Assembly: GCF_000181495.1 (NCBI RefSeq)
Contig: NZ_ABCF01000028.1
Location: forward strand, 1-36,522
DNA: 36,522 bases
Origin: Bacillus sp. SG-1
GTDB lineage: Bacteria; Bacillota; Bacilli; Bacillales; Bacillaceae_B
Direction of reading: 5' to 3'
This document shows, piece after piece, positions 33,053 to 36,522 of the stretch (positions are counted from its first letter, which is position 1; each line of letters starts with the position of its first letter). The notes under the pieces are model-generated. The model had not been told where the DNA came from, made no database searches, and was given only the letters and a program-made list of their open reading frames with translations. Made by a program: the position numbers and the translations under genes.

Positions 33053-33937
33053 ATGCCAGAAGGCAAAATTATTAAAGCACTTAGCGGATTTTATTACGTC
33101 CTGAGCAATGAGGAAATAACCCAGTGCCGGGGAAGAGGGATCTTTCGCAAGAACAAGGTGACTCCCCTCGTAGGCGATCATGTCAGTTTTCAGTCAGAGA
33201 ATGAGAAAGAAGGCTATATTCTTGAAGTCTTTGAGAGAAAAAACGAGTTAGTCAGACCTCCGATTGCCAATGTAGACCAGGCCATCCTGGTGTTTTCAGC
33301 TGTTGAACCGGATTTCAGCACAGCGCTCCTGGACAGATTTCTGGTTCTGGTTGAAAGCAAAGAGATTGAACCTTTGATCTGTGTGACGAAGATGGATTTA
33401 GTCAAGGATGGCGAAAGGGAAATGATCAATGACTATGTCGAAACGTATCGTTCCTTTGGGTACGAGGTCGTCATTACGTCTTCAAAGACAGAAGAAGGCC
33501 TGGCTGCCCTAAAGCCTCATCTCGCAGGGAAGATATCGGTCTTTGCAGGTCAATCGGGAGTCGGGAAATCGTCGCTCCTTAATGCCCTCCGGCCTGAGCT
33601 GGATTTAAAAACCAGTGATATCTCGACCCACTTGGGGAGGGGAAAGCATACTACAAGACATGTAGAGCTTATCGAAGTCGACGATGAAGGCCTTGTGGCC
33701 GACACCCCCGGCTTCAGTTCGCTGGAATTCAGTGAATTGGAGCTGGAAGAGCTCTCTTCCTGTTTTCCGGAGATGGCAGAGAAAAGTGACGAATGTAAGT
33801 TCAGAGGCTGCTTTCATATCAATGAGCCAAAGTGTGCGGTCAAAAAGGCTGTGGAAAGTGGAGAAATCCCTGAGTTCCGTTATGACCACTATCAGCAATT
33901 CTATAATGAAATAAAAGACAGAAAGCCGAGGTATTGA
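33053..33937 (+). CDS. rsgA: ribosome small subunit-dependent GTPase A
   Basis: Circularly permuted GTPase that helps late maturation of the 30S subunit; CpgA in B. subtilis, a substrate of PrkC. The 294-residue protein has an N-terminal OB fold (about 1-65), G4 TKMD, G1 GQSGVGKSS (166-174) and G3 DTPGFSS, in the permuted order G4-G1-G3. A C-terminal zinc knuckle (C.FPEMAEKSDECKFRGCFH and C) follows. AAGGAGG precedes the ATG. Placed directly after prkC, as in B. subtilis. Confidence 0.95.
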   Translation: MPEGKIIKALSGFYYVLSNEEITQCRGRGIFRKNKVTPLVGDHVSFQSENEKEGYILEVFERKNELVRPPIANVDQAILVFSAVEPDFSTALLDRFLVLVESKEIEPLICVTKMDLVKDGEREMINDYVETYRSFGYEVVITSSKTEEGLAALKPHLAGKISVFAGQSGVGKSSLLNALRPELDLKTSDISTHLGRGKHTTRHVELIEVDDEGLVADTPGFSSLEFSELELEELSSCFPEMAEKSDECKFRGCFHINEPKCAVKKAVESGEIPEFRYDHYQQFYNEIKDRKPRY

Positions 33938-33938
33938 A

Positions 33939-34595
33939 ATGGTTAAAATCGCACCATCGATTCTATCAGCAGATTTTGCAAACCTTGCAAAAGAGATTAA
34001 AGATGTTGAATCGGGAGGAGCAGACTATATCCATGTCGATGTCATGGATGGTCACTTTGTTCCAAATATCACATTAGGTCCGATGATAGTGAAGGCGGTC
34101 AGACCTATTACAGATCTGCCGTTGGATGTGCACCTGATGATTGAAAATCCTGATCAGTACATCGAGGCATTTGCAGAAGCGGGATCAGATTATATTACTG
34201 TCCATGCTGAAGCGACTCCGCACCTTCACCGGACAATTCAATTAATTAAATCCCGGGGGATTAAAGCTGGAGCTGTATTAAATCCAGGGACACCTGTGGA
34301 CATGATCAAACATGTCATTGAAGACCTGGATATGGTCCTTCTTATGACGGTGAATCCAGGATTTGGCGGTCAAAGCTTCATTCAATCGGTAGTGCCTAAG
34401 ATCCGTGAAGTACATGAGCTTGCACAGCAATTCAATCCGTCTATGGAAATTGAAGTGGATGGAGGCATTACTGCTGAAACGGCAAAAGTTTGTGCGGACG
34501 CAGGAGCAACTGTATTTGTAGCAGGCTCTGCCATTTATAACAAAGAAGATCGTGAACAGGCGATTTCTGCTATACGGGAAGCTGCTGAAAAATAA
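33939..34595 (+). CDS. rpe: ribulose-phosphate 3-epimerase
   Basis: Interconverts ribulose 5-phosphate and xylulose 5-phosphate in the pentose phosphate pathway. The 218-residue TIM-barrel protein has IAPSILSADF at the start, the metal and catalytic motif HVDVMDGHFVPN, VHLMI, MTVNPGFGGQSF and VDGGI. It begins one base after the rsgA stop and is followed by a terminator. Confidence 0.96.
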   Translation: MVKIAPSILSADFANLAKEIKDVESGGADYIHVDVMDGHFVPNITLGPMIVKAVRPITDLPLDVHLMIENPDQYIEAFAEAGSDYITVHAEATPHLHRTIQLIKSRGIKAGAVLNPGTPVDMIKHVIEDLDMVLLMTVNPGFGGQSFIQSVVPKIREVHELAQQFNPSMEIEVDGGITAETAKVCADAGATVFVAGSAIYNKEDREQAISAIREAAEK

Positions 34596-34605
34596 AGAAA
34601 ACATG

Positions 34606-34646
34606 GACCGGTATGGAAGATTCGTCTTTATATCGGTCTTTTTTTT
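34606..34646 (+). terminator. terminator after rpe
   Basis: GACCG at 34606-34610 pairs with CGGTC at 34634-34638, with further TAT/ATA pairing inside the loop, and is followed by eight T. Beyond it, 34647-34950 holds AT-rich sequence in which I see no gene. Confidence 0.75.
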
Positions 34647-34998
34647 AGGCTCTTTTCTTATGCTATCGGATATAAATTTCAAAAATATATAGCCAGAATT
34701 CAAAGCGAATATCCTGGTAAGGAAGAAAGGAAAGAGCTGCTCTCCTTGTTTAGGGAGCCCCCCATGTACCCAGAAAAAAATCCGACCTTGGAATTTTCTG
34801 AAAGTAGCTTTACTCTTTATCATGAGACGATTTTTATCTGCATGGAGAGGGAAGATATGAATAAAAGCTGTTTTTTTCGGTAATTGATGGTTCACTCAGG
34901 ATATTTTCGCAAAGTTTTTTAATATCATATTTCTAATTTTGAGTATATGGTGATTGAAGCGGAAGGTGCGTGACCTCCTGCGGGATTAGCGGGACGTC

Positions 34999-35116
34999 TA
35001 GTTCCAGCGCCCAGCCCCTCGGGGTCAAATAACCCTCAGCGAATAAAAGGAAAGCCCCCTTTTTTTCGCTGAGGAACATTTGCCTGTCGGGGCTGAACAG
35101 GGCGCCTCCACTTTTG
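34999..35116. repeat. type-2 hairpin element (copy 2)
   Basis: Matches copy 1 closely. Its apical arms CCTCAGCGAATAAAAGG (35034-35050) and CCTTTTTTTCGCTGAGG (35058-35074) differ from copy 1 at two positions per arm, and each change is matched in the other arm. Confidence 0.8.
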
Positions 35117-35133
35117 ATGACAGGTGAGACCAA

Positions 35134-35159
35134 GGTTACGTACCCACCGGAACGTAACC
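35134..35159. repeat. small palindrome absent from copy 1
   Basis: GGTTACGT (35134-35141) and ACGTAACC (35152-35159) with a 10-nt loop, between GGTGAGAC and CCCGCAGG, which are contiguous in copy 1. Confidence 0.65.
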
Positions 35160-35180
35160 CCGCAGGCGCAGCCTAGGAGG

Positions 35181-35449
35181 GTAATCCAGCTCCAAGGCCC
35201 CAACGTCTAGCGGACTTCCCGGCCCCCTCCTTGCGATAAGTCAACAAGTTCATTTCCTCCACTCGATAAAGAGGTATTTAGAAGAAATCGGCTTCTGGAT
35301 TTTTTCTGTAAGAAGCTTTTCTGGTTAATGGTGCATTCTTGGTCAATGGGAAATGAACATCAACTCACTGTGGTCGTTGTGTTTCCTTTATCTCATGCGG
35401 AGACAGTCCAGTCCGTACGCCGCTGAACGGGGCCTTTGCACTTTTTACT
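35181..35449. repeat. type-3 palindromic element 3c inserted in composite copy 2
   Basis: Starts about GTAATCCAGCTCCAAGGCCCC and ends GGGGCCTTTGCACTTTTT. It interrupts the junction AGGAGG / CTCACCGCCCGCCCCGCGG that is continuous in copy 1 at about 17721-17745. The core CCTTGCGATAAGTCA and TTTATCTCATGCGG matches 3a and 3b. Confidence 0.75.
35248..35358. repeat. 111-bp segment with 10-bp terminal inverted repeats inside element 3c
   Basis: GTTCATTTCC at 35248-35257 and GGAAATGAAC at 35349-35358 are perfect inverted repeats. The segment splits the type-3 core between GATAAGTCA and ATCAACTCACT, which are joined by a few bases in 3b. TCAAC occurs close outside both ends (35241-35245, 35360-35364), a possible target duplication. 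Confidence 0.55.
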
Positions 35450-35568
35450 TCACCGCCCGCCCCGCGGAGTCACGCACCTGTAGCGGAAATCAGCTTTATA
35501 TATCAAAAGCAATAATGTCTAATATATTCAGATGCAAATAAAAAACGAGAAAGAGGTGTGTCCATTCC

Positions 35569-36216
35569 ATGAAAATAAATATTCTTGGCGGGGGGCCGGA
35601 AGAATTTATCCCTGACCTTCATGAATACAGTGATGAAACGAGCATTTGGGTAGGGGTCGATCACGGAGTTTTCCGTTTGCTTAACCACGGCATCAAACCG
35701 GATATGGCTTTTGGTGATTTTGATTCCGTAAATGAAGAGGAATGGAAATTGATTGAAGAGAATGTAGATCAAATTAACCGGTACTTGCCTGAAAAAGATG
35801 AAACGGATATGGAATTGGCTCTTAACTGGGCGATAACTAAATCTCCTGAAAAGATCAGGATATTTGGGGCCACCGGAGGAAGGATTGATCACTTCTTAGC
35901 GAATGTCCAATTGCTTGGAAAAAAAGAAAACCTCCACCCGTCTATCGAAATTGAAATCATCGACATACAAAATGGTGTTCAAATTGTTCCTCCTGGTGAA
36001 TATACTTTAAAAGAAAAGTCTGAAAGCAAGTACGTATCGTTCCTGCCGCTGACCACTGATGTGGAAGCATTGACGCTTAAGGGATTCAAATACCCCCTTC
36101 AAAACAGGAATATTTCAATGGGATCCACACTATGTATAAGTAACGAACTTATTCAGCCAACTGGTACTTTTTCCTTCACTAGCGGCATATTAATGGTGAT
36201 AAGAAGTCATGATTAG
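35569..36216 (+). CDS. thiN: thiamine pyrophosphokinase
   Basis: Converts thiamine to thiamine pyrophosphate with ATP. The 215-residue protein (214 in B. subtilis) has the TPK catalytic-domain motifs GVDHGVFRLLNHGIKPDMAF then GDFDS, DETDMELAL and GATGGRIDHFLANVQLL, and a C-terminal beta-rich vitamin-B1-binding domain. AAAGAGGTG precedes the ATG at 35569 at a slightly long distance. It follows rpe as in B. subtilis, but a repeat-filled gap of almost 1 kb separates them here. Confidence 0.94.
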   Translation: MKINILGGGPEEFIPDLHEYSDETSIWVGVDHGVFRLLNHGIKPDMAFGDFDSVNEEEWKLIEENVDQINRYLPEKDETDMELALNWAITKSPEKIRIFGATGGRIDHFLANVQLLGKKENLHPSIEIEIIDIQNGVQIVPPGEYTLKEKSESKYVSFLPLTTDVEALTLKGFKYPLQNRNISMGSTLCISNELIQPTGTFSFTSGILMVIRSHD

Positions 36217-36233
36217 GCACTTTTAAATTTGTA

Positions 36234-36271
36234 ATGCGTACTTAAATTCATCGTTTGAATATACTATAACC
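36234..36271 (+). promoter_or_regulatory. possible sigmaE-type promoter for spoVM
   Basis: GAATATACTAT at about 36257-36267 resembles a sigmaE -10 (CATACA-T type), with an AT-rich TTAAATTCAT upstream. spoVM is sigmaE-dependent in B. subtilis. The match is loose. Confidence 0.3.
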
Positions 36272-36318
36272 GATTCAAGCGAGACAACAGGTTTTAGATT
36301 GACGGGGAGGGACTGTTG

Positions 36319-36399
36319 ATGAAATTCTATACGATTAAGCTGCCTAAGTTTTTGGGTGGATTGGTGAAAGCAATGCTGGGGACATTTAAAAAAGAATAA
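36319..36399 (+). CDS. spoVM: stage V sporulation protein M
   Basis: A 26-residue amphipathic peptide, MKFYTIKLPKFLGGLVKAML then GTFKKE, differing from B. subtilis SpoVM at only a few positions (for example Val for Arg-flanking Ile and Lys for Arg). It inserts into the positively curved outer forespore membrane and anchors SpoIVA to build the spore coat base; it is also an inhibitor of FtsH. GGGGAGG at 36304-36310 is well placed before the ATG. It directly demonstrates a spore-forming host. The B. subtilis location (after thiN, before rpmB) is the same. Confidence 0.96.
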   Translation: MKFYTIKLPKFLGGLVKAMLGTFKKE

Positions 36400-36410
36400 T
36401 GACAGACCTG

Positions 36411-36437
36411 AACACCCTGATATCTGGGGTGTTTTTT
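36411..36437 (+). terminator. spoVM terminator
   Basis: ACACCC at 36412-36417 pairs with GGGTGT at 36427-36432, followed by TTTTT. Confidence 0.85.
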
Positions 36438-36444
36438 ATGTGGG

Positions 36445-36472
36445 AAAAATCAAGGTACTATGTATACCTTGA
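36445..36472 (-). terminator. minus-strand terminator, probably of a gene beyond the right edge
   Basis: TCAAGGTA (36450-36457) and TACCTTGA (36465-36472) form an 8-bp stem; read on the minus strand it is followed by TTTTT. rpmB (ribosomal protein L28) is on the opposite strand next to spoVM in B. subtilis, so this is its likely terminator. No coding part of it is visible. Confidence 0.6.
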
Positions 36473-36522
36473 ACGCCGTCAAAATAGAATTCATGCTGGA
36501 AAGGTCTTTTGAAACCTAAAAA

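Larger units (their letters stand above)
34951..35520. repeat. composite palindromic element, copy 2, with several nested insertions
   Basis: Same outer ends as copy 1: left TGATTGAAGCGGAAGGTGCG, right ACGCACCTGTAGCGGAAATC, continuing to about 35520 by similarity with 23387-23431. Inside are a type-2 element (34999-35116), an 8-bp-arm palindrome (35134-35159), and a type-3 element (35181-35449) that itself contains a 111-bp segment with 10-bp inverted ends. It occupies most of the 973-bp gene-free gap between rpe and thiN. Confidence 0.78.

Noticed and set aside
34278-34895. 205-residue minus-strand open frame across the end of rpe
   Set aside because: It is a shadow of rpe plus the terminator and AT-rich gap, with no ribosome site and no family resemblance.
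35353-35541. 62-residue open frame before thiN
   Set aside because: It begins inside the nested 111-bp segment and crosses three repeat boundaries.

Overview
The window is a stretch of chromosome from an endospore-forming member of the Bacillaceae. Gene order closely follows the Bacillus subtilis lspA-pyr-yloA/B/C-gmk-priA-prkC-thiN-spoVM region, the proteins resemble their B. subtilis counterparts in length and motifs, and the last gene is the 26-residue spore coat anchor SpoVM. The genus cannot be fixed from the sequence alone.

Layout. 1-442: the end of an unrecognised gene and a small unrecognised coiled-coil gene, where B. subtilis has ylyA. 567-1944: lspA and rluD. 1941-15167: the pyrimidine operon pyrR-pyrP-pyrB-pyrC-pyrAA-pyrAB-pyrK-pyrD-pyrF-pyrE. 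It has one strong sigmaA promoter overlapping the rluD stop codon and three PyrR-type attenuators, before pyrR, pyrP and pyrB. The operon is broken: an IS3-family (IS150-like) element of about 1.3 kb sits in pyrAB, the large subunit of carbamoyl phosphate synthase. Removing the element and one 3-bp target copy restores an exact 1070-codon gene, so the insertion looks recent. The strain should lack pyrimidine-operon carbamoyl phosphate synthase unless the split product works or an arginine-pathway enzyme covers for it.

15168-18240: pyrE terminator, a five-unit 20-bp tandem repeat, rqcH on the minus strand, and a gene-free kilobase packed with palindromic repeats. 18241-20919: P-type calcium ATPase. 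21107-23146: yloC, remA, gmk and rpoZ (RNA turnover, biofilm-matrix regulation, GMP kinase, RNA polymerase omega). 23715-30120: coaBC, priA, def, fmt and rsmB (coenzyme A synthesis, replication restart, formyl-methionine start and processing, 16S rRNA methylation). 30297-34595: prpC, prkC, rsgA and rpe. rlmN, which lies between rsmB and prpC in B. subtilis, is absent here. 34596-35568: a second palindromic repeat cluster. 35569-36399: thiN and spoVM.

The least explained feature is the family of intergenic palindromic elements at 17341-18151, 23183-23555 and 34951-35520. Elements are nested within one another, up to three deep. Paired arms differ between copies by compensatory changes that keep the pairing, while end sequences and an internal core are conserved. 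This suggests small mobile or RNA-structured elements whose folding is under selection.
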